This document shows, in pieces, positions 35,244-44,355 of a stretch of DNA of 48,564 nucleotides (position 1 is the stretch's first letter; every line of letters starts with the position of its first letter). This DNA comes from Lutispora saccharofermentans (GTDB lineage: Bacteria; Bacillota; Clostridia; Lutisporales; Lutisporaceae). The notes under the pieces were generated by a model. The model was not told the DNA's origin, did no database searches, and worked only from the letters and a program-made list of their open reading frames with translations. Made by a program: the position numbers and the translations under genes. The stretch lies in NCBI RefSeq assembly GCF_024363565.1, contig NZ_JAJEKE010000026.1, forward strand, positions 1-48,564, given 5' to 3'.

Positions 35244-37031
35244 TCAATCCTCTCCAATCAAAGCATGGTGCAAAGCAAAAGCGAGATAACCGCTTCCCGT
35301 AGCAAAGCCAACGCCTGTGCGGGCCTCGCCAGTGTCTCTGTCAAAGCTCTCACATAAAAGTCCATAATCCATCTCAGCCTCCATCAGCCAAGAAATGGCC
35401 TGGCTGCGCATCATTGGATTCAATATACTGCCGCACAATCCCAAGCCGGAAGGCGTATTGGGATGGTGATCGCAAGCAAGCTCTCTTATTCTGCTTTCCT
35501 CATAATAATACTTATAGCGGTTAGAGTAATAATATTTAATAGTATTTTGAAAAATTTCGTCCTTTTCATCTACAAAGCCATAATAGAGTAAAAGCCCCAA
35601 ATTTCCCGGTGGATCGTTGTACAGCCTGTAATTGCCATTACCGTCTGTCGACCACAGAAACATCTTCGCTCCGTCTACTTCTCCTACAAGGTATTCATAT
35701 ATCCCGCTGCGTATGCCCTCAATCCTTTTTCGCAGCAATTCGACCTTGTCAAGCATATTTAGCTTCTCATATACTTCAAGGAGATTGATAAAGCCTTTCC
35801 ACAATATTACATTATCAATGGTTACCAGGGGGTACATGCATGGATCATCCGAAGGCAGCAAAAACGTCTTGTAAAGACCTGTTGAACCGTCATATTCCCT
35901 CTCAATGCGTTTATAAACTGTATCCAGCGTTCTCAATAATCCCTCATCGTATTCTTCAATATCTTTAATCAGTATAAAATAGCTGGCTGCCTCATCCAGC
36001 TCAAAGCCAGGATACAGCACTGTTCCATCTATGTAATGTGCATGATCTCCGGCATTTTTGCCATGCATCAATATCATTTCTCTTGAAAGCTTCAAATACA
36101 GTTCCTCGTCAACAAGCCTTATCGCGGGGAAGGACCACAAAAAGCTGTCCCTCTCCCAAAAGGCGCCCGATACATAATATCTCGGACTTCTTGATGTCAT
36201 CGCCACATATTGATCGCTTCCCATATCCTTTCCTATTGAAAAGAAGTAATTGAAAAAAAGATTCTCATTGATGATTTTCTCTAGTTTTGGGTCCTTAGAG
36301 TAAGCTATTTGCTTTTCCCTAAGCCAGCCGGCAAGCTGAGAATAAATATCATGAAAGCCTTTTCTCCTCAGGTGAATAAGCGTTGTAGAAGCTCCGTCCA
36401 TATCGGAATTTACGGCAAAATAAAATGCATTTTTGTTTTCTTTTTCGAGATACAAATTAAGCCTCAAACCTTTTCCATCATCCGCCTGTTTGAAGCTGAA
36501 ATTCCTATCTCCGCCAAAAGCCATGCTGAAGGATACATTGTAAGAATAGATATTCATAGCCGGATTTTCCAACCATTTGTCTACCTTGATTTCCTTTTTG
36601 AAATCGATGCTATGGGAATTGAACCTTAGCAAGCTCAATCTCTCAGCCCTGCAAACAAGCGCGGCATATATCTCCTCAGAGCTTTCAAGCTCATATATGA
36701 GGCCCTTTTCATTGATATCCGCATATATCCTTGCCTTTACCTCCAGTCCCCCTCCAAGCTTAATGTGAAACAAGGGTATGTAATTCAGCTCGATTTCCGT
36801 TTTTACAGATTCTACATCAAGGGGCCTGTCTCCCTTATAAAGCTCCAAGGATAAAAAAGCTTCTTCACCTGCCAGCTCAACCAACCCCTTATTGAACATG
36901 CTTATGATATTAAAGCTCCTGATAGATGCATCAGCAGAGCTTATTGCAGGTATGCTTATGTAATGATTTCCTGCATAAAGCACCCGTGAATCATTGTGTA
37001 TTTCCTTCGGAACAGTAAGAATTTTGTTCAT
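35244..37031 (-). CDS. six-hairpin (alpha/alpha)6-barrel glycosidase-like protein
   Basis: 595 residues. A beta-rich N-terminal domain (about 1-240) precedes a helical barrel. YYVSGAFWERDSFLWSFPAI carries the aromatic-rich Trp-Glu-Arg-Asp block typical of six-hairpin glycosidases, and later blocks are GTVLYPGFELDEAASY, VTIDNVILWKGF and PSGLGLCGSILN. The CAZy family cannot be assigned by eye. No signal peptide is present, so it acts inside the cell on an imported substrate. ATG at 37031 follows AGAGGT. It is first of the coupled operon with two nitrilase-fold proteins and a sugar symporter. Confidence 0.75.
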   Translation of the reverse strand: MNKILTVPKEIHNDSRVLYAGNHYISIPAISSADASIRSFNIISMFNKGLVELAGEEAFLSLELYKGDRPLDVESVKTEIELNYIPLFHIKLGGGLEVKARIYADINEKGLIYELESSEEIYAALVCRAERLSLLRFNSHSIDFKKEIKVDKWLENPAMNIYSYNVSFSMAFGGDRNFSFKQADDGKGLRLNLYLEKENKNAFYFAVNSDMDGASTTLIHLRRKGFHDIYSQLAGWLREKQIAYSKDPKLEKIINENLFFNYFFSIGKDMGSDQYVAMTSRSPRYYVSGAFWERDSFLWSFPAIRLVDEELYLKLSREMILMHGKNAGDHAHYIDGTVLYPGFELDEAASYFILIKDIEEYDEGLLRTLDTVYKRIEREYDGSTGLYKTFLLPSDDPCMYPLVTIDNVILWKGFINLLEVYEKLNMLDKVELLRKRIEGIRSGIYEYLVGEVDGAKMFLWSTDGNGNYRLYNDPPGNLGLLLYYGFVDEKDEIFQNTIKYYYSNRYKYYYEESRIRELACDHHPNTPSGLGLCGSILNPMMRSQAISWLMEAEMDYGLLCESFDRDTGEARTGVGFATGSGYLAFALHHALIGED

Positions 37032-37082
37032 AGGCTTACCTCTCTTCACTTTTTGCCTTCAATATATCAGGACTCTTCATAT

Positions 37083-37502
37083 CTACATGATCTGTCTAAA
37101 GTTATTTGATAAATATTCGAACAGCTTAGGGGTTATATCTTTATATGTCAGATTGGACGGCAATGTTTCAAAACATCCTATCCTTTCCATTTCGCTTTCC
37201 GGCAAATTTCCCAGTTCATTTATCTCCGCATAAAAAACCATTCCGTTTGCCTCCGAAGTTTCATCTGCCGCCCAATAATCGAATACAGGCTTTATATCAA
37301 ATGAAACGGCACCTGTTTCTTCAAACAATTCTCTTTTGGCGGCGTCCATGGGAGTTTCACCTGCTTCTATATGCCCGCCGGCTGTTTCCCATGTGTCCCT
37401 CTTTTTATGTTTGCATAGGATCCAGTTCCCGCGGTACTTTCCTATTATTACTACATACTTGTATCTTTTCAAATAATTTAGCTCATAAGTTTCACATTTC
37501 AT
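37083..37502 (-). CDS. Nudix hydrolase
   Basis: 139 residues with a complete Nudix box: GGHIEAGETPMDAAKRELFEET-G (G-x5-E-x7-R-E-x2-E-E-x-G). Members hydrolyse nucleoside diphosphates linked to another group; the substrate is not readable. GAGGGG precedes ATG at 37502 by six bases. Only 51 bases separate it from the glycosidase operon, so cotranscription is possible. Confidence 0.9.
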   Translation of the reverse strand: MKCETYELNYLKRYKYVVIIGKYRGNWILCKHKKRDTWETAGGHIEAGETPMDAAKRELFEETGAVSFDIKPVFDYWAADETSEANGMVFYAEINELGNLPESEMERIGCFETLPSNLTYKDITPKLFEYLSNNFRQIM

Positions 37503-37549
37503 AATTTTCCCCTCTTTTTCTGCATAAGTATTCCAGCTATTTAAGCTTC

Positions 37550-38050
37550 TTATTCTTCAGTTGCAGCTGCAATCATAATACTAAATATTGATTGTTCTGC
37601 ACCAAATCTTTCTATCGTTTCCTCTAAGCTCATTCCAACTTTTTTCAGCATCTGGCATGATGCTTTATTGGCTGTTTGCGTTTCTGCCACTACTCTTTTC
37701 AAGCCTAATTCTTTAAATGCATAATTGATGATCCCCTGAGCTACCTCTGTTCCATATCCGCATCCCCACCAACCGGGCAGCAGCTGATATGAAATTTCCG
37801 TGCTTATACTATCATGATGCAAACTAAGAGAAACTAATCCGATAAATTGATCACTATCTTTTTGTCTGATCACCCAATACAATCCCTTGTTATTTACATC
37901 GCACATATCAGTAAACTTAGCTCTATATATTTGTTCCTCAACGATTCCACCTAAAAATTGCCTTACTCTCTCATCAGTATAGAGCTTTTTTACCTCTTCA
38001 TAATCTGTTTCTTGTATTTTCAATAGTTTGCATCTGTTAGTCCCGTGCAT
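37550..38050 (-). CDS. RimJ/RimL-type GNAT acetyltransferase
   Basis: 166 residues. ISYQLLPGWWGCGYGTEVAQGIINYAF holds the acetyl-CoA loop, and ANKASCQMLKKVGMSLEETIERFG is the typical C-terminal RimL segment. Substrate unknown. ATG at 38050 has GGAGG six bases upstream. Confidence 0.87.
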   Translation of the reverse strand: MHGTNRCKLLKIQETDYEEVKKLYTDERVRQFLGGIVEEQIYRAKFTDMCDVNNKGLYWVIRQKDSDQFIGLVSLSLHHDSISTEISYQLLPGWWGCGYGTEVAQGIINYAFKELGLKRVVAETQTANKASCQMLKKVGMSLEETIERFGAEQSIFSIMIAAATEE

Positions 38051-38201
38051 ATTAATCCTCCATTTTTAATCCAATATTCGGAAGCTCTGTTTCATTTGTC
38101 ATAGTAATTGCAATAATAACGCTTGCCAATGTAATAATTTGAGTTATAACAGCTATATGTCATATGTAAGAACTGATAGAGGAGCAATATAACCTACAAT
38201 T

Positions 38202-38780
38202 TCAGACAGTTATTTTAAACCTGCATTCTCCCTTTCCTGACATGCAAGATCCTTCAAGCTCCACTGTGACATTTCTCTCTAGCACTCTTTCCCATGTATA
38301 CTGTACAAAAGCCCTGGAGCACTCACAATATGCCTGAGGCAATAAAGCCCCGTCAGAAAGCTTTCTTAGCAGAGGACAATAACATCCTACTTTAAGCTCT
38401 CTAGTCTTGTATGCTAAATAAAGCTCTTTTCCATCTCTGAAATAATATAATCCTGGAGTTTTAGTATTGACTAGCGAATCAATATATTCATCTATGGATC
38501 CTTTCTTTATATACTCAGTTCTCTTCTTTTCTATATCATTCATATGAGAATTAGCACAATAGCAACCACGCTCAAACATAATGTTTAAAAAAGCCTTCTC
38601 ATCAACAGCTTTAATCAAAGTATTAATAGCTTCTTGCATCTTTATGGCAACATATTCTAGTTTGCTATTTTCTTTGATGCTTTTTAAATCATCCTTAACC
38701 AGCTCCCATATATCCGCACCGGCATGCTTCCTTATGGAACTTTCAAGACTCTCTAAATGAGATAAAACAAGCTTTGACAT
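38202..38780 (-). CDS. Cys-rich protein sharing a domain with the neighbouring GNAT fusion
   Basis: 192 residues. It has ten cysteines in spaced motifs: GCYCANSH, VGCYCPLL, AYCECSRAF, then SCMSGKGECRFKI at the end. The C-terminal 60 residues match the end of the protein at 39465-40649 (YCKCAATFF...SGSEQCTFKI). I recall a family of this type in Clostridia (possibly DUF6144) without known function. The Cys pattern suggests metal or iron-sulfur binding. ATG at 38780 has GGGTGAT upstream. Confidence 0.7.
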   Translation of the reverse strand: MSKLVLSHLESLESSIRKHAGADIWELVKDDLKSIKENSKLEYVAIKMQEAINTLIKAVDEKAFLNIMFERGCYCANSHMNDIEKKRTEYIKKGSIDEYIDSLVNTKTPGLYYFRDGKELYLAYKTRELKVGCYCPLLRKLSDGALLPQAYCECSRAFVQYTWERVLERNVTVELEGSCMSGKGECRFKITV

Positions 38781-38958
38781 ATCATATCACCCACTAATAA
38801 AATATAAGAACCGCTGATATAATAGGTTATAATTCATCATGAACGCTTATATACCCGGCATTTCAAAATCGTGCTTTGCCGGAATGAGTAATTATCATAT
38901 GCATGAAACTCATGCAATCAAAGAGCTCCGCTCCGGATTGTATATTAGATTTGTATTG

Positions 38959-39405
38959 CTAAACGAGTGCTGCTTGGTATATCCGGGAGCTTTCACCCCA
39001 TGGATGGTATCCATCGGCAATGTAAGAAAAACCATATTTCTCATAGTATCCGATATGGTCAGTACATAGATATAAGTTTTTAAAACCAAATTTTGCGGCA
39101 TCCTTCTTTATTTTCTCTATCAGCAGATTTCCATAAGCATTGCCTCTATAATCATCTTCGATATATAGGGCACAAAGCCATGGATATAAATCTCCCCTGC
39201 TGATAAAATCATTGGAAATCAATCCGGCACAGCCAATCGGACTGCCCTTGTCCATAAGCAAATACCAATTCGGAAAGGGAACAGCACAATGTGATATATT
39301 ATCTTTGTATACATTATACGTGTTCTCACTGCCCCATTTTGAGAAAATATATTCGAATGCCTTCTGTGTATATTCCGGGTTTTCCAATACAGATATAATA
39401 TTCAT
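38959..39405 (-). CDS. GNAT family N-acetyltransferase
   Basis: 148 residues. CALYIEDDYRGNAYGNLLIEKIKK carries the R-G-x-x-x-G acetyl-CoA loop, and HIGYYEKYGFSYIADGYHPWG ends the fold, as in aminoglycoside-6'-like and related GNATs. I chose ATG at 39405 because GGAGGT lies five bases upstream. Substrate unknown. Confidence 0.85.
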   Translation of the reverse strand: MNIISVLENPEYTQKAFEYIFSKWGSENTYNVYKDNISHCAVPFPNWYLLMDKGSPIGCAGLISNDFISRGDLYPWLCALYIEDDYRGNAYGNLLIEKIKKDAAKFGFKNLYLCTDHIGYYEKYGFSYIADGYHPWGESSRIYQAALV

Positions 39406-39464
39406 TCCAGACCTCCAAATAGATATATATAATAATACCTTATCACCATCTGCGTTACTATGCA

Positions 39465-40649
39465 TTATATTGCTATTTTAAAAGTGCATTGTTCACTCCC
39501 TGACAATACTGTTTCAACCGGTTCTATTGAGATATTCTTCCCAAATAATGGGGCAAAAAGCGGTTCAAAAAAAGTGGCTGCACATTTACAATATGAAATT
39601 GGGAGGTCGCAGTTTAAGTCATTGACATACTCACAATGGCATCTCTGCCTGATATTACAATTGTTTGTACTGCAATCGCTCCCACATTCACATGAATAGA
39701 GTTTTGTAATATAGACTGCATTTTCTCGCTCATTGTACCAAATTGTTTTCCCTATGACATGCTGTTCATTCATTTTATTGATAAAGCTTTTGACATCGCG
39801 GCTATTGCAAAATATATCTTGTGCCCGGGCAATCGTTTCATCGTCAATACGACATGGGCATGAATCCTTATACACCTTATCCCAATCACATGATGCAACA
39901 ATCCGCTTAAAACAGTCTTTGAATCCTAAATGCTTATATAAATTAACACCATCTTTTTCAGCTCTTAGGGAAATTGTCTTTATGCCGGATTTTTTCAAAT
40001 CATCAAGAGCTTTATTTATTACAGCAGTTGCCAGACCCTTATGACGGTATTGCTCTAGTGTGGCTACCATTTCTAATACAGAAGTATCGCTGTCTTTTAT
40101 TGTCATGCAAGCTGATGCCGGTATGTTGTTCAGCAATCCAATATAAAAATGTACGTTGCCAAGCTCGAAAATATCCGTAAATTGATCTACGGTTATAAGC
40201 TCACATCCAAACAGTCCTTCATTTACGATCTTTACCCATTCCGGCAATAGTTCATCTTTTTCAAGCTTCAGCACTGCAATGTCCTCATTTAGGTTTTCCT
40301 GACAGTTGAAATCATCTAGCTCCAACATCATGCACGGATCGGAATCATCTATGGAGAATCCTTTTTTAGCCAGTATTTCAGCAAGGTTTATAGGAGTCGT
40401 GTTAGGTGTTATCAGCATGGAGTGCGGCATAATACCAGCCTTTATGTGCGAAATCATTTTCATTATCTTTTCATCTATATCCTCGCCGCAAAATCTTATT
40501 TTAAATATTCTTTCCGGTCCTTCGTTATTGTCAGACTTTACATAACATACCTCACCTAAATTTAATGTGGAATCGCGCATTTTCCCCCAGGTTGTCCACG
40601 AGATATCGATTCCCTTTTCTATGATATCGCATTCATACTTTGAAAACAC
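39465..40649 (-). CDS. GNAT acetyltransferase fused to a Cys-rich domain
   Basis: 394 residues. The central part (about 125-250) is a GNAT: LEMVATLEQYRHKGLATAVINKAL has the acetyl-CoA loop and GVNLYKHLGFKDC the last helix. The first 110 residues resemble a degenerate GNAT half. The C-terminal 130 residues are Cys-rich (DSCPCR, YSCECGSDCSTNNC, RQRCHCE, YCKCAATFF, SEQCTFKI) and are homologous to the protein at 38202-38780. The start is GTG at 40649, with GGGGTG seven bases upstream. The fusion suggests the Cys-rich domain is a modification target, sensor or metal site for the acetyltransferase. Confidence 0.8.
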   Translation of the reverse strand: MFSKYECDIIEKGIDISWTTWGKMRDSTLNLGEVCYVKSDNNEGPERIFKIRFCGEDIDEKIMKMISHIKAGIMPHSMLITPNTTPINLAEILAKKGFSIDDSDPCMMLELDDFNCQENLNEDIAVLKLEKDELLPEWVKIVNEGLFGCELITVDQFTDIFELGNVHFYIGLLNNIPASACMTIKDSDTSVLEMVATLEQYRHKGLATAVINKALDDLKKSGIKTISLRAEKDGVNLYKHLGFKDCFKRIVASCDWDKVYKDSCPCRIDDETIARAQDIFCNSRDVKSFINKMNEQHVIGKTIWYNERENAVYITKLYSCECGSDCSTNNCNIRQRCHCEYVNDLNCDLPISYCKCAATFFEPLFAPLFGKNISIEPVETVLSGSEQCTFKIAI

Positions 40650-40874
40650 AGTATATCACCCCTTATTTTTAATATCTTTGATGATCAAACCTTACTTGAG
40701 GTTTAGCTTTTATTGCTCTGGATTGTTCTTATACCCAATTTTACCGGTCTATATTTGACAATAGTATGTCATATTTAAATTATGTACATCATTTTTTTAA
40801 AATAGCATCCATCCCAATCATATTGAACGCAATAATCCACTTATCTTTCTTCACTATTTACATAATAGATAATA

Positions 40875-41750
40875 TTACCAAACAGGATATAATACTCCTG
40901 TCCCGCTGCTTGTACCGGAGCTATGCTCCCCCTCATAGTTAAAAGAAGCAACTTGTTCACGATAAAAAATACCGCCCTCTGTCTTAATCTCTATCCATAT
41001 AGTGAATGCATCTTTCTTTTTTTGATATTCGCTTAAATCTGCATTAAAGGAAATAAAACCTAATGTTTTGCTTTCTGTCAGTTGTATTTTCTTGCGGCCT
41101 ATCTCAGCATCTGTAAAAAGATCTTGAATCACAATTGTGGCAGCAGGTGTCTCGCTTAGCAAAGAGCGTGAATTTTCATTGAGAGTATATATCTTAAGCA
41201 TAAACATCTCATTATTGTTTTCCAAAGAATTGCTTTCCATTTCCCAACTGCTCTCATAACCTAAGGAAAGCAGTTCATCTGGATATATTTCAGGCAGAAC
41301 TTCCTGCCTGACACCTGTTGATGATTCAAATGAAACAGTGGGAATAATCTTTTGGGGCATTTTAAGCGCAAAGGCTGCCGTATACTCTAAACCATTGACG
41401 GAAATAGTCTCTTTCTTTTCGCCTCCTAAAGACAGAAATATTATTTCGTCAGTTCGCTTCTCTTTTGGTGCAACTTTAACGGTAAATACAAGCTGTCCGT
41501 TTTTATACTCGGCCTCTGTTTCAAAGCATGACAGCAGGCTTTCACCCTTTTCGATTTTACTTACCAAATCATCTCTCAAATTATTTATACCTTGGCCCGT
41601 ATTCATAACTGTATTGCTTAGATTAGAATGCATTCTTCCAATCTCATTTTGCAAATTTTTCACTTGTTTTTTCAGCGACATCGTCGTCCAAACATTCGCA
41701 ATCATAAATACACATAATATAGTTGCAATTATTTTTTTACTTCTATCCAT
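40875..41750 (-). CDS. membrane-anchored protein of unknown function
   Basis: 291 residues. One N-terminal membrane segment (about 7-25) is followed by a short coiled coil (SLKKQVKNLQNEIGRMHSNL) and then a beta-rich outside domain without recognised motifs. It ends in a Ser/Gly/Thr stretch (EGEHSSGTSSGTG). ATG at 41750 has AGGAG upstream. It lies 94 bases after a lipoprotein gene; both may serve the cell envelope. Confidence 0.7.
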   Translation of the reverse strand: MDRSKKIIATILCVFMIANVWTTMSLKKQVKNLQNEIGRMHSNLSNTVMNTGQGINNLRDDLVSKIEKGESLLSCFETEAEYKNGQLVFTVKVAPKEKRTDEIIFLSLGGEKKETISVNGLEYTAAFALKMPQKIIPTVSFESSTGVRQEVLPEIYPDELLSLGYESSWEMESNSLENNNEMFMLKIYTLNENSRSLLSETPAATIVIQDLFTDAEIGRKKIQLTESKTLGFISFNADLSEYQKKKDAFTIWIEIKTEGGIFYREQVASFNYEGEHSSGTSSGTGVLYPVW

Positions 41751-41844
41751 CTTGTTATCTCCTATATATAAATCATACTTATTTCAAACTTTTCAACTGA
41801 TGTCTCAATCAGCAATTTCACATAAGTGCTAAAATGCGAAATGC

Positions 41845-42543
41845 TCAATTGCCTTTGATTTCACGGCTTTCAATCTTGATAAATTCTTTTCCGTTCCATT
41901 CAAAAGCATCTTCAAAATATTCTCCTTTTGAGTTATCATAATACTCTATCTTGAATGTTCCATTATTGCCTTCTGTAAGCTTTGTAGAGTAGTATCCTGT
42001 CGTATTGCTTATAAACAATGAGGAATAGCCGTTAATTGGCAGTTCCTCTATCCTCCCATTCTTTCCCAATGTAAATAACTTATAATCTCTGCCATTGCTT
42101 GAGGCATACTGGCCTATCGTAAAATCAATATTGCCATCATTATTATAATCACCAAATTCAATTTGAAATTGAGAATTAAAAAGCAACGGCTCATCGTATA
42201 TTTTGCTTAGGTCTGTTTGGGCGATAGTATTGCCCAATTCGTCTGCCAATTCGATAATGTAATAGCCCTCCCACAGCGTACCCATGTATGCTCCCGGATT
42301 CCAATCCTCATAGTATGTTCCCTTAACCATTTTCAACCTTAAATATTGATGCTGCCCATTGATAGGAAGCATATCATTATTTGATAATGTCATTGGTGAT
42401 TGAATCGAAATATCCGGGCTTTCCTCATTATTTTCGCCAGAACCATTCAAAGAAGCAATATTAACCTCAGCTTTAGAAGAGCAGGATGAGAGTAACAAAA
42501 TTATTATAAAAACTGAAATCATCATGCCGATTATTCTTTTCAA
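41845..42543 (-). CDS. lipoprotein with FG-GAP/VCBS-like calcium loop
   Basis: 232 residues. The signal peptide ends in LLSSC (Cys21). FGDYNNDGNIDFTIGQYAS is a D-x-N-x-D-G-x-I-D loop, as in FG-GAP/VCBS propeller or dockerin-like calcium sites. The rest is beta-rich. The start is TTG at 42543, with AAGGGG seven bases upstream. Function unknown. Confidence 0.75.
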   Translation of the reverse strand: MKRIIGMMISVFIIILLLSSCSSKAEVNIASLNGSGENNEESPDISIQSPMTLSNNDMLPINGQHQYLRLKMVKGTYYEDWNPGAYMGTLWEGYYIIELADELGNTIAQTDLSKIYDEPLLFNSQFQIEFGDYNNDGNIDFTIGQYASSNGRDYKLFTLGKNGRIEELPINGYSSLFISNTTGYYSTKLTEGNNGTFKIEYYDNSKGEYFEDAFEWNGKEFIKIESREIKGN

Positions 42544-42626
42544 AAGATTACCCCTTTCCTATGTTAATTCGCTATTTTCATAGCTGCGGCTCAGTTTATA
42601 AAGTGTATTAAGTGCGGTTATGCAAT

Positions 42627-43664
42627 TTAATCAAAACAATGCAGCAATAAATATATCAATTGAAAAGGATGTTTGTTTATTTGATTTATCGTTCCTGTTA
42701 TAAATAAGCTTTTAGACGGGCAGTAAAAAGCAAATGTTCCCGTAGAACCGGAGTGTCCGATGATCTCAGGAGCAGGAAACAATGGTGACATTAATCTTGA
42801 CATTTTACATCTCATCATGCCCATACCATATTCCATGGGAAACCATTGAATCCGATTCCATTGATAGAGCATCGGCAAGTAAGATTTATTGAAAAGCTTT
42901 CCCGTATAAAATGACTTTAAAAACTTCATGGTATCTTGCGCTGTTGAAACAATACCGCCTGATGCTCCAGCAGACGCCACAAATAAAGGACGATTCAAAG
43001 GATTTGTATTCAAATAAATTGGTGCGAAGATACTTGTTGCTTTGCCTAAAGAGGTGTGCTCCAATCGCAGTGGTTCTATAATAAACTGATTATAAATGCA
43101 TTCCAGTTCTTTATTAGCAATTTTTTTTGCAATTTCCCCAAGCAAGTCAAAATTGATATCTGAATAAAATGCTTTGCCTTTTGCTCCGTTTATAAAATGA
43201 GGGCTTAAGCTTTTGGTTCTTTCAAGCGCTTCATCAAAAGTCAATGCCCTATCCTTTTCACACATTTCATCAAAATATGACTTGCCCTTTACATTTTTTT
43301 CTGTATACCAATCGGGTAAACCAGTTGTATGGGACAGTAATTGTCTGATGGTAATAGAGTAGGTATACTCCTTCCCTTTGTAAATGTGCAGCCCTGAAAG
43401 ATATTCTTTTGGAAAGAAACTATCAATAGTATCATCAAAAGACAACAGCTCTTCTCCTATTAATTTTATAATAACTGCCGCAGTATACATCTTTGTAATG
43501 CTGGCTATAGCATATTGGGTATCTGTCTCCATTTTTCCTGCTGCCTTTATCCATGAAAACTCACCGTCAGCTGATTCAATATTAATAACTGAACCAAATA
43601 CTTTTTTATTATCAATTGCTTTATTTAATACTTTGTCAAGCTTATTAACTATACTCGTCTCCAT
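42627..43664 (-). CDS. serine hydrolase of the beta-lactamase / class C penicillin-binding fold
   Basis: 345 residues. The S-x-x-K motif is SITK (Ser55, Lys58), the second motif is Y-S-D (AFYSDINFDLLGEI) in place of the usual Y-x-N, and the third is HSG (GHSGSTGTF). RQLLSHTTGLPDWY is a typical signature. No signal peptide is seen, which suggests an intracellular esterase or peptidase rather than a secreted lactamase. I chose ATG at 43664 because CGGAGG precedes it by six bases. Confidence 0.87.
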   Translation of the reverse strand: METSIVNKLDKVLNKAIDNKKVFGSVINIESADGEFSWIKAAGKMETDTQYAIASITKMYTAAVIIKLIGEELLSFDDTIDSFFPKEYLSGLHIYKGKEYTYSITIRQLLSHTTGLPDWYTEKNVKGKSYFDEMCEKDRALTFDEALERTKSLSPHFINGAKGKAFYSDINFDLLGEIAKKIANKELECIYNQFIIEPLRLEHTSLGKATSIFAPIYLNTNPLNRPLFVASAGASGGIVSTAQDTMKFLKSFYTGKLFNKSYLPMLYQWNRIQWFPMEYGMGMMRCKMSRLMSPLFPAPEIIGHSGSTGTFAFYCPSKSLFITGTINQINKHPFQLIYLLLHCFD

Positions 43665-43742
43665 TTCAAACCTCCGTTTATAAATGATATTCCTAATATA
43701 TATCATAACGCATAATCGAGGCTATGCAATAAGGCTTTGATA

Positions 43743-44180
43743 TTACTTATTCATCAATCTATGATAAGCATCTAATACTTCAATCATTTTCTCACCGCTG
43801 CCCCCGCAGTCAGGATGATATTTTTTAGCTAACTCCCTGAACTTCTTCTTTATATCGTCAACAGAAGCTCCGGGTGCCAGCCCAAAATAACTTAAAACGC
43901 CAGGATCTTGTATTTCATCAAATTCCAATCCCATATCTTTATACTTCTGAAAATATACGCTGTAAAAATATTCTTCAAAAGCCTCCTTCAATGCCTGCTT
44001 ATCGAATTTGAGCAATTTCCAGATAGGGTACTTGACAGTCAATTCATTAATCGATTTTGTAGAAAAATACTCATCCCATACATACTTTTTAGGAGTAGTG
44101 TCTGAAATATGCTCAAAGCGTATCTTGGCTTCGACTTTTTTCAATTCCCTCAGCTTGCGTTTTAATTTATCAACATCCAT
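43743..44180 (-). CDS. protein with C-terminal J domain
   Basis: 145 residues. The last 50 form a J domain: SYFGLAPGASVDDIKKKFRELAKKYHPDCGG with the HPD tripeptide that stimulates DnaK, followed by AYHRLMNK. The first 90 residues are basic and helical without a known motif. It probably recruits Hsp70 to a specific client. ATG at 44180. Confidence 0.88.
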   Translation of the reverse strand: MDVDKLKRKLRELKKVEAKIRFEHISDTTPKKYVWDEYFSTKSINELTVKYPIWKLLKFDKQALKEAFEEYFYSVYFQKYKDMGLEFDEIQDPGVLSYFGLAPGASVDDIKKKFRELAKKYHPDCGGSGEKMIEVLDAYHRLMNK

Positions 44181-44196
44181 TTAAACACATCCTTAT

Positions 44197-44316
44197 CTAT
44201 GAACTTTTAAATACATAAATACTACAAAGGACGTCTTGAATCTTAGCAATGGAATATACATCTTTCATTTCAGCTTCACGAATAATCAATTTATTAACTC
44301 CATTAAGCTCAATCAC
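44197..44316 (-). pseudogene. remnant of a GNAT acetyltransferase N-terminus
   Basis: About 40 codons ending in TAG at 44197-44199 read NKLIIREAEMKDVYSIAKIQ, the usual first strand and helix of a GNAT, then stop after CSIYVFKSS. No acetyl-CoA loop follows. The frame is open upstream into 44340 without a clear start. It is most likely a decayed gene. Confidence 0.5.
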
Positions 44317-44355
44317 TTCAATTCTATTTTCATCTCTATTATAGAATCTTCATTC

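Noticed and set aside
38839..39069. Plus-strand reading frame opposite the acetyltransferase at 38959
   Set aside because: It is mostly antisense to a well-supported GNAT gene and has no homologous motif.
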